Position numbers and translations under genes: made by a program. Positions 9,339 through 18,206 of a DNA stretch of 64,000 bases are shown here, in pieces. The first letter of the stretch is position 1, and each line of letters opens with the position of its first letter. The notes under the pieces are model-generated. The model made no database searches. It saw nothing but the letters and a program-made list of their open reading frames with translations, and was not told the DNA's origin. The DNA is from Janthinobacterium sp. PC23-8 (GTDB taxonomy: Bacteria; Pseudomonadota; Gammaproteobacteria; Burkholderiales; Burkholderiaceae_D), in NCBI RefSeq assembly GCF_002250505.1, contig NZ_NJGY01000001.1:3119066-3183065 (forward strand). The letters run 5' to 3'.

Positions 9339-12300
9339 ATGAACAGACGCGCCTCGCCGTTGTCGTCCAGATCGCACCGCCCGCAGTGGGTGGGCCCGCC
9401 GCTGTTTGCGGCGCTGGTACTGGTGCTGGGACTGGGCCTGAGCTACGGCGCCTGGCGCGTCGCCAGCGACGCCAGTGAACAGCAGGTGAGGGCCGATTTC
9501 GATTTTCGCGTGCGCGAACTGGTGGGCAGCATCACCGGCCGCATGCGCACTTACACCGACCTGTTGCATGGCGTGCAGGGGCTGTACGCCAGCTCGAACG
9601 ACGTCACGCGCGACGAATTCCATGCCTTCCTGGCGGTGCGCGACTTCGCTCGCCACTACCCCGGCATTCAGGGCATCGGCTACCTGCCGCTGTTGCCGGG
9701 CAAAGAGCGCGCGGCGCACGAGGCGCAGGCGCGCACCCAGGGGTTTCCCGGCTATGTCATTGAACCGCCGGGGGCGCGGCCCTTGCTTGCGCCCATCACT
9801 TATCTGGAACCGGTCAACGACAGCAACCTGCGCGCCATGGGCCATGACCTGCTGGCCGAACCGGTGCGGCGCGCGGCCCTGGAGCAGGCGCGCGATACCG
9901 GCCAGGCGGCCATGACGGGCAAGATCCGCTTGTTGCAGGATGGCGGCCCCAGCGCCACGATGTATGGTTTTTTACTGGTGCTGCCGATCTTCGACAATGG
10001 CCTGGTGCACGACAGCGTGCAGCAGCGCCGCGCCGCCTTGCGCGCCTGGGTCTTCGCGCCGTTTCGCATGCAGGACCTGATGCGCGACGTGGGCGGCGAA
10101 GCGTCGCGCCTGCTCGACCTGGAAATCTACGATGGCCAACGTCTCGGCGACGATACGCAGCTGTACGACAGCCTGCCCGGCACGCCTGCGGCCCCGGGCC
10201 GGCTGTCGAGCACGCAGGCCTTGACCATCGCCGGCCATGTCTGGACGGTGCGTGTGCGCGCGCTGCCCGCTTTTGACGGCGACTTGCTGGCGCGCCCGCC
10301 CGTGGTGGCCTGGACCGGCCTGTGCGTCAGCCTGGCGCTGGCCCTGGCCACCTGGCTGCTGGCGGCCAGCCGCTACCAGGCGCAGCGTTCGCTGGCGCGC
10401 GCCAGCGAGCTGGCCGGCCAGCTCGAGCAGGGCCAGGCCAGCGTGCTGGCGATGGCCGAGGCGGCGCAGCGCAGCCAGGCGATGTTGCGCAATATCCTCG
10501 ACTCGACCCTCGACGGCATCCTGGTCGACAACGGCGAAGGCCGCATCTTTACCTCGAACCGGCGCTTTCGTGACCTGTGGCAAGTACCCGACACGCTCGA
10601 CTGGCAGGCCGATGGGTGCGCGCTGGTGCTGCATGTGCAAAGCCGGCTGGAGCAGGCCACGCCATTTCTCGACGCGCGCCGCCATGCGCCGCACGGCCAC
10701 CGCGAGCAGCGCGACGAGCTGCACCTGCGCGACGGCCGGGTGATCGAACAATATGTCCGCAGCATGCAGCTTGGCAATGAACAGGCCCGGCTGTGGACTT
10801 TCCGCGATATCAGCGAACGCAGCCTGGCGGAGCGGCGCGAAACGACGCGTCGCCAGGTGCTTGAAATGCTGGCCATCGGCGCGCCGCTCGAGCGGGTGCT
10901 CGAAAGCGTGGTGCTGGGCGTGCAGGCCGACCATCCGGCCATGCTCTGCAGCATCTTGCTGCTCGATGAAGGCCGCCATCGCCTGGTGCTGGGCGCGGCG
11001 CCTTCGCTGCCGGCGTTTTTCAACCTGTCCAGCCACGGCCATGGCCTCGACATGCTGCGCGGCGTGCATGGCGTGGCGGCGCTGGTGGTGCGCAGCGGCC
11101 AGCGCATCAGCGTGCCCGACCTGCGGGCGGCCGAAACACTGCCCGGCGAGATGGAACTGGCGGGGCAGGCGGGCCTGCAATCGTGCTGGGCCGAACCGGT
11201 ACGCGGCAGCTCGGGCAAGCTGCTGGGCGTGCTGATGGCCTACCACCGCCAGCCGCTGGCGCCCGGCGCCTCGCACCTGGCGCGCCTGGCCGAGGCGGCG
11301 CACCTGGCCGGCATGGCGATCGAGCAGGCGCAGGTGGCGCAGGCGCTGCGCGCCGGCGAAGCACGCTTTCGCAGCCTGTACGACCATGCGCCGGTGGCCT
11401 TGTGGGAGCAGGACTGGTCGGCCGTGCGCGAGGCGCTCGATGTGCTCAGGCAGTCGGGTGTGGCGGACCTGCCGGCGTATTTGCAGCAGCGAGCCGACGA
11501 ACTCAAACGTTTGGCCGGCCTGGTGCGCATTATCGACGCCAATGGCGCCGCGCTGGCGCAAGTGCGGGCCAACCTCGACGATCAGCGGCGCGGCAAGCTG
11601 GGGCTGGCGCAAAATTTTGACGACGCCGCCTTGCCCGCGTTTGGCGCGGCGCTGCTGGCGCTGGCCGGCGGCGCCCATCTGTACGAATGCGAGAGCAGTT
11701 TTGTGCGCCTCGATGGGGCGGCGCGGCAAAATGAACTGAGCTTGTTGGTGATGCCTGGCCATGCCGACAGTTTGGACTTCGTGATGGTGTCGTCGCTCGA
11801 TATCACCGAGCGCAAGCGCATGAATGCCGAACTGCTGCAGCTGGCCACCACCGACTTTTTGACGGGCTTGCCGAACCGGCGCCAGTTCATGACGGCTTTG
11901 GCCAGCGAACACGCGCGCTTGCAGCGCGAACTGGCCAGCGTGGCCACCGTGCTGATGCTCGATATCGATCATTTCAAGCGCGTCAACGACGAGTACGGCC
12001 ATGCGGTGGGCGATGTGGTGTTGCGCCACCTGGGCTCGCTGATGTGCCAGGCGCTGCGCAAGGTCGATGTGCCGGGCAGGGTGGGCGGCGAGGAATTCGC
12101 CATCCTGTTGCCGGGTACCGACATGGCGTCGTCGGCCGTGTTTGCCGAACGTTTGCGCGCCCGCGTAGCCGACAGTTCGATCGGCATCGACGGTGGTGCG
12201 CTGCTGAGCGTGACGGTCAGCATCGGCATCGCGGCCATGGGCGGCACCGATGCCGGTTGCGATGCGGTGCTGGCGCGCGCCGATGAAGCGCTGTACCGCG

Positions 12301-12380
12301 CCAAGCGGGGCGGCCGCAACCGGGTGGAACACCATGACGGCGGCAGCGGCGGCGTGCTGAGCCAGTTCATGGCCACTTGA
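9339..12380 (+). CDS. Membrane diguanylate cyclase with CHASE, PAS, GAF and GGDEF domains
   Basis: A 1013-residue sensor that should make c-di-GMP. From the N-terminus: a membrane segment (about 18-38), a periplasmic CHASE sensor domain (about 50-300), a second membrane segment (about 317-340), a PAS domain, a GAF domain (about 500-660), a further PAS-like domain, and a GGDEF domain. The active site is GGEEF near residue 915, and RKVD lies 5 residues before it, forming the inhibitory I-site (RxxD), so product feedback is expected. The ATG at 9339 is preferred over a TTG eleven codons earlier, but no strong Shine-Dalgarno is seen for either. It stands alone between queC and a small minus-strand gene. 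Confidence 0.9.
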   Translation: MNRRASPLSSRSHRPQWVGPPLFAALVLVLGLGLSYGAWRVASDASEQQVRADFDFRVRELVGSITGRMRTYTDLLHGVQGLYASSNDVTRDEFHAFLAVRDFARHYPGIQGIGYLPLLPGKERAAHEAQARTQGFPGYVIEPPGARPLLAPITYLEPVNDSNLRAMGHDLLAEPVRRAALEQARDTGQAAMTGKIRLLQDGGPSATMYGFLLVLPIFDNGLVHDSVQQRRAALRAWVFAPFRMQDLMRDVGGEASRLLDLEIYDGQRLGDDTQLYDSLPGTPAAPGRLSSTQALTIAGHVWTVRVRALPAFDGDLLARPPVVAWTGLCVSLALALATWLLAASRYQAQRSLARASELAGQLEQGQASVLAMAEAAQRSQAMLRNILDSTLDGILVDNGEGRIFTSNRRFRDLWQVPDTLDWQADGCALVLHVQSRLEQATPFLDARRHAPHGHREQRDELHLRDGRVIEQYVRSMQLGNEQARLWTFRDISERSLAERRETTRRQVLEMLAIGAPLERVLESVVLGVQADHPAMLCSILLLDEGRHRLVLGAAPSLPAFFNLSSHGHGLDMLRGVHGVAALVVRSGQRISVPDLRAAETLPGEMELAGQAGLQSCWAEPVRGSSGKLLGVLMAYHRQPLAPGASHLARLAEAAHLAGMAIEQAQVAQALRAGEARFRSLYDHAPVALWEQDWSAVREALDVLRQSGVADLPAYLQQRADELKRLAGLVRIIDANGAALAQVRANLDDQRRGKLGLAQNFDDAALPAFGAALLALAGGAHLYECESSFVRLDGAARQNELSLLVMPGHADSLDFVMVSSLDITERKRMNAELLQLATTDFLTGLPNRRQFMTALASEHARLQRELASVATVLMLDIDHFKRVNDEYGHAVGDVVLRHLGSLMCQALRKVDVPGRVGGEEFAILLPGTDMASSAVFAERLRARVADSSIGIDGGALLSVTVSIGIAAMGGTDAGCDAVLARADEALYRAKRGGRNRVEHHDGGSGGVLSQFMAT

Positions 12381-12385
12381 CTACA

Positions 12386-12772
12386 TTACATGCCGGCCTG
12401 GCGCGCGCGCGCCTGCTGGCGGCTGCGCTTCGACAACAGCCAGATCACGGCGGCAATCACCAGCAGCGGCAGCAGCACGGGCGCGCTGCAGGCCAGCAGC
12501 ACCAGCACCAGCACGCCGCCGCCGATGACGATGCCGGCGACCATGAACAGGCCGACGCCAGCTACCACCACGCCCGCCACGACAAAGGCGCAGACCAGCG
12601 CGATCAGGGCGATCGCCAGGCCGCCGCCGGCAAACACCAGGCCGAACAGCCATTCCAACGGGCCGTCGACATCGTCGCCGTTGAACTGCATGTGCATGTC
12701 GCCCGCGCCGATCTTGTCGAGGAACAGGCAGGCCAGCACGAGGATCAGGGCAAACGCGAGTATTTTTTTCAT
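12386..12772 (-). CDS. Small inner-membrane protein of unknown function
   Basis: A 128-residue, highly hydrophobic protein: a signal-like N-terminus, a short polar stretch (MHMQFNGDDVDGPLEW), then three or four membrane segments rich in Gly, Val and Ala, and a basic tail (SKRSRQQARARQ) that should face the cytoplasm. The start has GAGG upstream. Its 3' end lies only 5 bases from the stop of the converging GGDEF gene. I recognise no family; similar small proteins recur in Oxalobacteraceae. Function unknown. Confidence 0.7.
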   Translation of the reverse strand: MKKILAFALILVLACLFLDKIGAGDMHMQFNGDDVDGPLEWLFGLVFAGGGLAIALIALVCAFVVAGVVVAGVGLFMVAGIVIGGGVLVLVLLACSAPVLLPLLVIAAVIWLLSKRSRQQARARQAGM

Positions 12773-12923
12773 GGCAGGCCTCAGGCAGTTGAACAGGGAA
12801 GAAACATGCTCACACTGTAGCGGCGCGCCCCAGCCCCTGCCAGCGGCGTGCGACAGGCGGTCGTTTTCGCGGCATGGATGGCGCGCGGCCCCACTTTCAT
12901 AGTGTCAAACAAGATTTCTTTTC

Positions 12924-12951
12924 TTGTAATACGCCGATGGCATCCTATACT
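12924..12951 (+). promoter_or_regulatory. Candidate promoter of the small proline-rich protein gene
   Basis: TTGTAA (12924-12929) and TATACT (12946-12951) are 16 bases apart and lie about 30 bases before the start at 12980. A short inverted repeat (ACAAGA at 12909-12914, TCTTGT at 12922-12927) overlaps the -35 and could bind a regulator. Confidence 0.45.
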
Positions 12952-12979
12952 GAACATTCACATTTGCAAGGAGGGCACC

Positions 12980-13216
12980 ATGCTTGTGACTGCAGCGAAC
13001 GGGGATCAATCGCTATCCCTGAAACACCGTCGAATCACGCGCCAGCGTAGCGCCGTCAAGTCATGCGCCGAGCCTGTCGGTGCGCCATCGGCGATCCCGC
13101 CGATTATCATTACCCCCTTTAATTACCGCGTGCCGCTGCCGGCCATCGACCCGCGCTGGACGCCGCCCGGGCCACCGCTGACATGGCCGGCAAGGCCCGC
13201 CATGTCGATGTGCTGA
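12980..13216 (+). CDS. Small proline-rich hypothetical protein
   Basis: A 78-residue frame beginning at an ATG with an excellent Shine-Dalgarno (AAGGAGG, 12968-12974) and a plausible promoter. The first half is basic (KHRRITRQRSAVK), the second half proline-rich (PPIIITPFNYRVPLPAIDP, then WTPPGPPLTWP) and ends in cysteine. No family recognised and no membrane segment. The strong translation signal argues that it is made; without homologues its reality remains uncertain. Confidence 0.5.
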   Translation: MLVTAANGDQSLSLKHRRITRQRSAVKSCAEPVGAPSAIPPIIITPFNYRVPLPAIDPRWTPPGPPLTWPARPAMSMC

Positions 13217-13249
13217 GCGGGAAGTGACAAGGTGGGGCGGCATGCCGTT

Positions 13250-13270
13250 TGCCGTGTGCCAAACACGGCA
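13250..13270. terminator. Hairpin between small proline-rich gene and next gene
   Basis: Perfect 8-bp stem (13250-13257 with 13263-13270) and a 5-base loop, 33 bases after the preceding stop. No T-run follows on either strand, so it is a weak terminator at best or another structural element. Confidence 0.3.
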
Positions 13271-13326
13271 CGGCGAGGCGATTTCGTCTATCATGCTAGC
13301 CCCAGCCTTCCTTCACGAGCACCGCC

Positions 13327-13845
13327 ATGAGTACCGACGATCTTCCCGAGTTTTCCGAGCAAGACGAGCAAGTTGAGCCAGACAGCGACGCCCCGATCCA
13401 GGAACCGCGTTTGTGGACCGGCAATGGCTGGACGGCGCGCGTGATCAAGAACGAGGAAGACGAGGGCTGGGCCGTGGCGATGATCAAGGATGGCGAACCG
13501 GAGCCGGCCCTGGTCGGTCCGTGGACCATGGGCCGCGACAAGAAAAACCCCAAGCCGCTCGACGTCAACGCCTTCAACACCCTGGTGAAAACGGCATCCG
13601 AAGTGCTGCGCCGCCACGAACAGCAGCTGTACGCGCAACTGCACAAGAGCCTGTATGTGGCCACCGATGAGGGCCAGGTCAAGGTCATGTTCGACATCGT
13701 GCCCGACGAAGAGCACCCGTACGCCGAGCTGAGCGCCTATGACGCCGACGGCGAACAGATCGCCAAGGTGCGCGCCCCGGCCGCGTTCAAATTCAACGCG
13801 ACCGCGGCGGCCAACTGGATCGAAGGCGGTTACAGAAAACCTTGA
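13327..13845 (+). CDS. Conserved hypothetical acidic cytoplasmic protein
   Basis: A 172-residue soluble protein. The N-terminal 30 residues are very acidic (LPEFSEQDEQVEPDSDAP) and look disordered; the rest begins LWTGNGWTARVIKNEEDEGW and appears to be a compact alpha/beta domain ending in NWIEGGYRKP. No catalytic motif is visible. Its last 16 bases overlap the 3' end of the converging czcA gene, so the transcripts must be antisense to each other there. Probably conserved within the family of the host; function unknown. Confidence 0.75.
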   Translation: MSTDDLPEFSEQDEQVEPDSDAPIQEPRLWTGNGWTARVIKNEEDEGWAVAMIKDGEPEPALVGPWTMGRDKKNPKPLDVNAFNTLVKTASEVLRRHEQQLYAQLHKSLYVATDEGQVKVMFDIVPDEEHPYAELSAYDADGEQIAKVRAPAAFKFNATAAANWIEGGYRKP

Positions 13846-16800
13846 GGTTTTTTGTCCTTCCCGTAAGCGAGCCGGTATAACAACGGCAACACCAGCAGCG
13901 TCAATACCGTCGACGACAAGATCCCGCCGATCACCACCGTGGCCAGCGGGCGCTGCACTTCGGCGCCGGTGCCGGTGGCGATCGCCATCGGCACGAACCC
14001 CAGCGACGCGACCAGTGCCGTCATCAGCACCGGCCGCAAACGCGACAGGGCGCCGTCGCGTATCGCCGCCTGCAGCGGCAGGCCTTGTTCGCGCAGCTGG
14101 CGGATAAAGGCGATCATCACCAGCCCGTTGAGCACGGCCACGCCGGACAGGGCGATAAAGCCCACCGCCGCCGAGATCGACAGCGGGATGTCGCGCAGCC
14201 ACAGCGCCAGTATGCCGCCCGTCAGCGCAAACGGAATGCCGCTAAACACCAGCAAGCCGTCCTTCACATTGCCGAACATGGCAAACAGCAAAATGAACAC
14301 CAGGCCAAGGGCCAGCGGCACCACCAGTTGCAGCCGCTCGGTGGCCGATTGCAGCTGCTCGAACTGGCCGCCCCAGCTGGTCCAGTAACCGGCCGGGATG
14401 CTCACGCGGGCTTGCAGCTGCTGCGTGGCTTCCGCGACAAACGAGCCGATATCGCGCCCGCGCACATTGGCGCTGATGACGATGCGGCGCTTGCCGTCTT
14501 CGCGGCTGATCTGGTTCGGCCCCGGCGCCACTTGCAGGCTGGCCACTTCACCCAACGGTATAAAGCGCGCGCGCCCTTCCGCACCGGCGCCCTGGGGCAG
14601 GGCGATCGGCAGGCGGCGCAGTTGCTCCAGGTCGCTGCGCAGGCTGTCGGGCAGGCGCACCACGATAGCGAAGCGGCGGTCGCCCTGGAATACGGTGCCG
14701 GCCTGCTGGCCGCCGACGGCGGTCGCAATCGCCGCCTGCACCTCGGCCATGTTCAGGCCATAGCGCGCCGTCTGCTCGCGGTCGATCTGCACCGTCAGCA
14801 TGGGCAGGCCGCTGGTCTGCTCGACCTTGACTTCAGTGGCGCCGGCCACCTTGCCCAGTACGCCGGCAATGCTTGCCGCCGTCTTGTCGAGTACCGCCAT
14901 GTCGTCGCCATACAGTTTGACGGCCACGTCGCTGCGCACGCCGGAAATCAGTTCATTGAAGCGCAGCTGGATCGGCTGCGAAAACTCGTAGTTGCTGCCA
15001 GGCAGGCTGGCGGCCGTCGCCTCGATTTCGGCCAGCAGTTGCTCGCGCGGCTTTTTCGGTTGCGGCCACTGCTCACGTGGTTTCAGCATGATGTAGCCGT
15101 CCGAGATATTTGGCGGCATCGGGTCGGACGCGATCTCGGCCGTTCCCGTGCGGGCAAAGACGCGTTCGATTTCCTTGTGATTGCTTATCAGCCTGGTTTC
15201 CAGCTGCTGCTGCATCGCCAGTGATTGCGTCAGGCTGGTGCCCGGTATGCGCAGCGCCTGGATGGCGATATCACCTTCGTTCAGGCTGGGCACGAATTCG
15301 CTGCCCATGCGCGTGGCCAGCAGGCCCGACAGCAAGACCGCCACGGCAGCAAACGCCAGCACCACCGGCGTGTTGGCCATCACCCTGTCGAGCGCCGGCG
15401 CATACCAGCGTTTCGCCACGCGCATGATGACGTTGTCCTTTTCGGCCACCTTGTCGCCGATAAACAAGGCTACCGCAGCGGGAATAAAGGTGATCGACAG
15501 CAGCATGGCGCCCAGCAGCGCGATCACCACCGTCAAGGCCATCGGGGTAAACATGCGTCCTTCCACGCCGGTCAGCGCAAACAGCGGCAGGTACACCACC
15601 ATGATGATCAGCTGGCCGTACAGCAGCGGCCGGCGCGCTTCCTGCGAGGCCGTGAACACTTCCTCAAAGCGCTCCTGCAGGCTCAGGGGCCGGCCCAGCT
15701 GTTGCCGGGTGTGCGCCAGGCGGCGCACGCAGTTTTCCACGATCACCACGGCGCCGTCGATGATGATGCCGAAGTCCAGCGCGCCCAGACTCATCAGGTT
15801 GGCGCTGACGTGGAAGCGCACCATGCCCGTCAACGTGAACAGCATGGCCAGCGGAATCACCATGGCCGTGATCAAGGCGGCCCTGATGTTTCCCAGGAAC
15901 AAAAAGAGGATGGCGATCACCAATACCGCGCCTTCCAGCAGGTTTTTCTTGACCGTATTGATGGCCTTGTCGACCAGCACCGTGCGGTCATACACGGTGA
16001 CGGCGTGCACGCCGGCAGGCAGGCTGCGGTTGATCTCCAGCATTTTCTTGTCGACCGCCTGCGACACGGCGCGGCTGTTCTGCCCGATCAGCATGAAGAC
16101 CGTGCCGAGCACCACTTCGCGCCCGTTCTCGGTGGCCGCGCCGGTGCGCAGTTCGCGCCCGATGACGACGTCGGCCACGTCGCGGATGCGGATCGCCACG
16201 CCTTCGCGGTTGGCCACCACGATATTGGCGATATCGTCGCCGTTGCCCACCTGGCCCGGCGCGCGTATCAGCAGCTGCTCGCCCTGGCGTTCGATATAGC
16301 CGGCGCCCACATTGCTGTTGTTGCGCTCGAGCGCGGCCACGATCTCCTGCAGGCTGATGCCATAGGAGCCGAGCTTGTCCGGGTGCGGCGCCACCTGGTA
16401 TTGCCTGGCGTAGCCGCCGATGGCGTTAATTTCCGTCACGCCTGCCACATTGCGCAGCTGCGGCTTGATGATCCAGTCCTGGATTTCGCGCAGGTCGGTC
16501 GGCGTGTAGGGCGTGCCATCGGGCTTTTTTGCGCCCGGTTTGGTTTCCACCGTCCACAGGTAGATTTCACCGAGGCCGGTGGATACCGGTCCCATCTTCG
16601 GCGTGATGCCGGCCGGCAGGCTTTCCTTCGCTTCCTGCAGGCGCTCGTTGATCATCTGGCGCGCAAAATAGATATCGGTGCCGTCCTTGAAGATCACGGT
16701 CACCTGCGACAGGCCGTAGCGCGACAGCGAACGGGTCTGCTCGAGTTTCGGCAGGCCGGCCATCGCCGTTTCGATCGGAAAGGTAATACGCTGCTCGGTT

Positions 16801-16979
16801 TCCAGCGGCGAGTAGCCGGCGGCGGCGGTATTGATTTGCACCTGCACATTGGTGATATCGGGCACGGCGTCGATCGGCAGCTGTTGATAGTTGTAGATGC
16901 CGAAGGCGGCCATGGCGGCCACGGCCAGCATCACCAGCGAGCGCTGGGCGATGGCAAAGCGGATCAAGCGTTCAAACAT
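13830..16979 (-). CDS. czcA: CzcA, heavy-metal RND efflux pump (HME1 type)
   Basis: A 1049-residue inner-membrane resistance-nodulation-division pump that exports Co/Zn/Cd-type cations with CzcB and CzcC. The segment LGALDFGIIIDGAVVIVEN in TM4 carries the DFGxxxDGAxxxxEN signature of HME1 (Zn/Co/Cd) pumps, unlike the Cu/Ag CusA signature. Two large periplasmic loops and 12 membrane segments are apparent. The ATG at 16979 (MFERLIRFAIAQRS) has AAGGA upstream; the same frame stays open far into czcB, but that extension is an artefact. Last gene of czcICBA. It overlaps the converging gene at its 3' end by 16 bases. Confidence 0.93.
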   Translation of the reverse strand: MFERLIRFAIAQRSLVMLAVAAMAAFGIYNYQQLPIDAVPDITNVQVQINTAAAGYSPLETEQRITFPIETAMAGLPKLEQTRSLSRYGLSQVTVIFKDGTDIYFARQMINERLQEAKESLPAGITPKMGPVSTGLGEIYLWTVETKPGAKKPDGTPYTPTDLREIQDWIIKPQLRNVAGVTEINAIGGYARQYQVAPHPDKLGSYGISLQEIVAALERNNSNVGAGYIERQGEQLLIRAPGQVGNGDDIANIVVANREGVAIRIRDVADVVIGRELRTGAATENGREVVLGTVFMLIGQNSRAVSQAVDKKMLEINRSLPAGVHAVTVYDRTVLVDKAINTVKKNLLEGAVLVIAILFLFLGNIRAALITAMVIPLAMLFTLTGMVRFHVSANLMSLGALDFGIIIDGAVVIVENCVRRLAHTRQQLGRPLSLQERFEEVFTASQEARRPLLYGQLIIMVVYLPLFALTGVEGRMFTPMALTVVIALLGAMLLSITFIPAAVALFIGDKVAEKDNVIMRVAKRWYAPALDRVMANTPVVLAFAAVAVLLSGLLATRMGSEFVPSLNEGDIAIQALRIPGTSLTQSLAMQQQLETRLISNHKEIERVFARTGTAEIASDPMPPNISDGYIMLKPREQWPQPKKPREQLLAEIEATAASLPGSNYEFSQPIQLRFNELISGVRSDVAVKLYGDDMAVLDKTAASIAGVLGKVAGATEVKVEQTSGLPMLTVQIDREQTARYGLNMAEVQAAIATAVGGQQAGTVFQGDRRFAIVVRLPDSLRSDLEQLRRLPIALPQGAGAEGRARFIPLGEVASLQVAPGPNQISREDGKRRIVISANVRGRDIGSFVAEATQQLQARVSIPAGYWTSWGGQFEQLQSATERLQLVVPLALGLVFILLFAMFGNVKDGLLVFSGIPFALTGGILALWLRDIPLSISAAVGFIALSGVAVLNGLVMIAFIRQLREQGLPLQAAIRDGALSRLRPVLMTALVASLGFVPMAIATGTGAEVQRPLATVVIGGILSSTVLTLLVLPLLYRLAYGKDKKPQGFL

Positions 16980-17008
16980 GATGGTTTCCTTGGCTCTTGT
17001 CGGCGTGA

Positions 17009-18205
17009 TCAATGCTCGTGGCCGGCGGAGGCCTTGCCCAGCTCGGATTTCAGGGTAAAGCTGCCTTGCGCCGCATACGGCGTACCTGCCGCCAGCCCTT
17101 GCGTGATTTCCGTCAGCTGGCCGTCGCTGCGCCCTGGCGTCACGGGCGTGGCCTGGTAGCCATGCTTGACCTGCACAAACACCGACGGTTTGTCTTCCAC
17201 CGACTGGATCGCCGTGCTCTGCACCGTAACCGGCGCATCCTGCTCGCCGGCGATCACCTCCACGCTGACGAACAGGCCCGGGCGCCAGGCCATGTCGGGG
17301 TTTTGCAGGCTGATGCGCGCCTTGGCCGTGCGCGTCTGTTCGCCGAGCAGCGCGCCGACATAGGTAATCGTGCCTTTGGCGCTGGCGTTGAAGGCCGACG
17401 CTTTCACCAGCACCTTGCCTTTCATCCGCACGGTGGCCAGGTCCCTGGCCGGCACGGCGATTTCGGCCCACACGGTCGACAGGTCGGAGATGACAAAGAT
17501 ATTCGCGTCTTCCTTGACCGCTTCGCCCAGGGTGATATGTTTTTCCAGCACCATGGCGTCGAACGGCGCGCGGATCTCGTAGCGGTTCAAAGGCCCTTTG
17601 CCCGCGTTCATGGCGCCCAGCGCCTGCAGTTTCTGCTGCGCGTTCTGCACCGCTATGTCCGCTTCTTGCCACGCTTGCCTGGCTTGCAGGTAATCGAGTT
17701 CGGCCGAGATTTTTTCCTGCCACAGCATTTTTTCGCGCTCGTAGGTGGCGCGCGCCAGCGACAGGCGGCGCTGGGCCGACAGCAGCTCACTGCGCCGCTC
17801 GGACAAATCGGTGCTGGCGATCACGGCCAGCACCTGCCCCTTTTTCACCAGCTGGCCCAGGTCCGCATGCACGGCCTCGACCACGCCAGCCAGGCGCGGC
17901 ACCACGTGCGCGGTGCGGTCTTCATTGAAGCGGATTTCGCCGGGCAGGGCCACGCTGGTCTGGATGCGCCCCGGCGCGGCGGTGGCGATGGCCACGCCGG
18001 CCGCCTTGCTTTGCTCTGTGCTCATCAGCAACAGGCCCTCGACCGGCGGCGCGCTTTTCTCTTCGGCATGGCCGTGTTGTTCTTCTTCGGATGCATGCTC
18101 GTCCCTGGACGCGCCGCTGCCAAGGATCAGGAAGGCCAGCACCAGGCCGGTGACAAGGATGGCGACGATGGCCAGCAGCTGTTTTTTGGAGAGTGTGATG
18201 TTCAT
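17009..18205 (-). CDS. czcB: CzcB, periplasmic adaptor (membrane fusion protein)
   Basis: A 398-residue RND adaptor: N-terminal membrane anchor (about 9-29), a His/Glu-rich segment (EEEQHGHAEE) that may bind metal, then barrel-sandwich, alpha-hairpin (about 125-195, coiled coil) and beta-barrel domains, ending in HEH. It joins CzcA to CzcC. Its ATG lies one base after the czcC stop (TAA-C-ATG), so translation is coupled; czcA follows 29 bases later. Confidence 0.92.
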   Translation of the reverse strand: MNITLSKKQLLAIVAILVTGLVLAFLILGSGASRDEHASEEEQHGHAEEKSAPPVEGLLLMSTEQSKAAGVAIATAAPGRIQTSVALPGEIRFNEDRTAHVVPRLAGVVEAVHADLGQLVKKGQVLAVIASTDLSERRSELLSAQRRLSLARATYEREKMLWQEKISAELDYLQARQAWQEADIAVQNAQQKLQALGAMNAGKGPLNRYEIRAPFDAMVLEKHITLGEAVKEDANIFVISDLSTVWAEIAVPARDLATVRMKGKVLVKASAFNASAKGTITYVGALLGEQTRTAKARISLQNPDMAWRPGLFVSVEVIAGEQDAPVTVQSTAIQSVEDKPSVFVQVKHGYQATPVTPGRSDGQLTEITQGLAAGTPYAAQGSFTLKSELGKASAGHEH

Positions 18206-18206
18206 G

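Noticed and set aside
9972-12335. 787-residue minus-strand frame opposite the GGDEF gene
   Set aside because: Low-complexity shadow of a clearly recognised protein.
12377-12820. 147-residue Gln/His-rich plus-strand frame
   Set aside because: Opposite the small membrane protein, which has a start site, helices and charge pattern expected of a real gene.
14085-17159. 379-, 372- and 644-residue plus-strand frames opposite czcA
   Set aside because: Shadow frames; the minus strand encodes an unmistakable RND pump.
13830-17723. czcA frame extends as a 1297-residue protein into czcB
   Set aside because: The added N-terminus is an out-of-frame reading of czcB with no RND similarity; the ATG at 16979 has a Shine-Dalgarno and the usual CzcA beginning.
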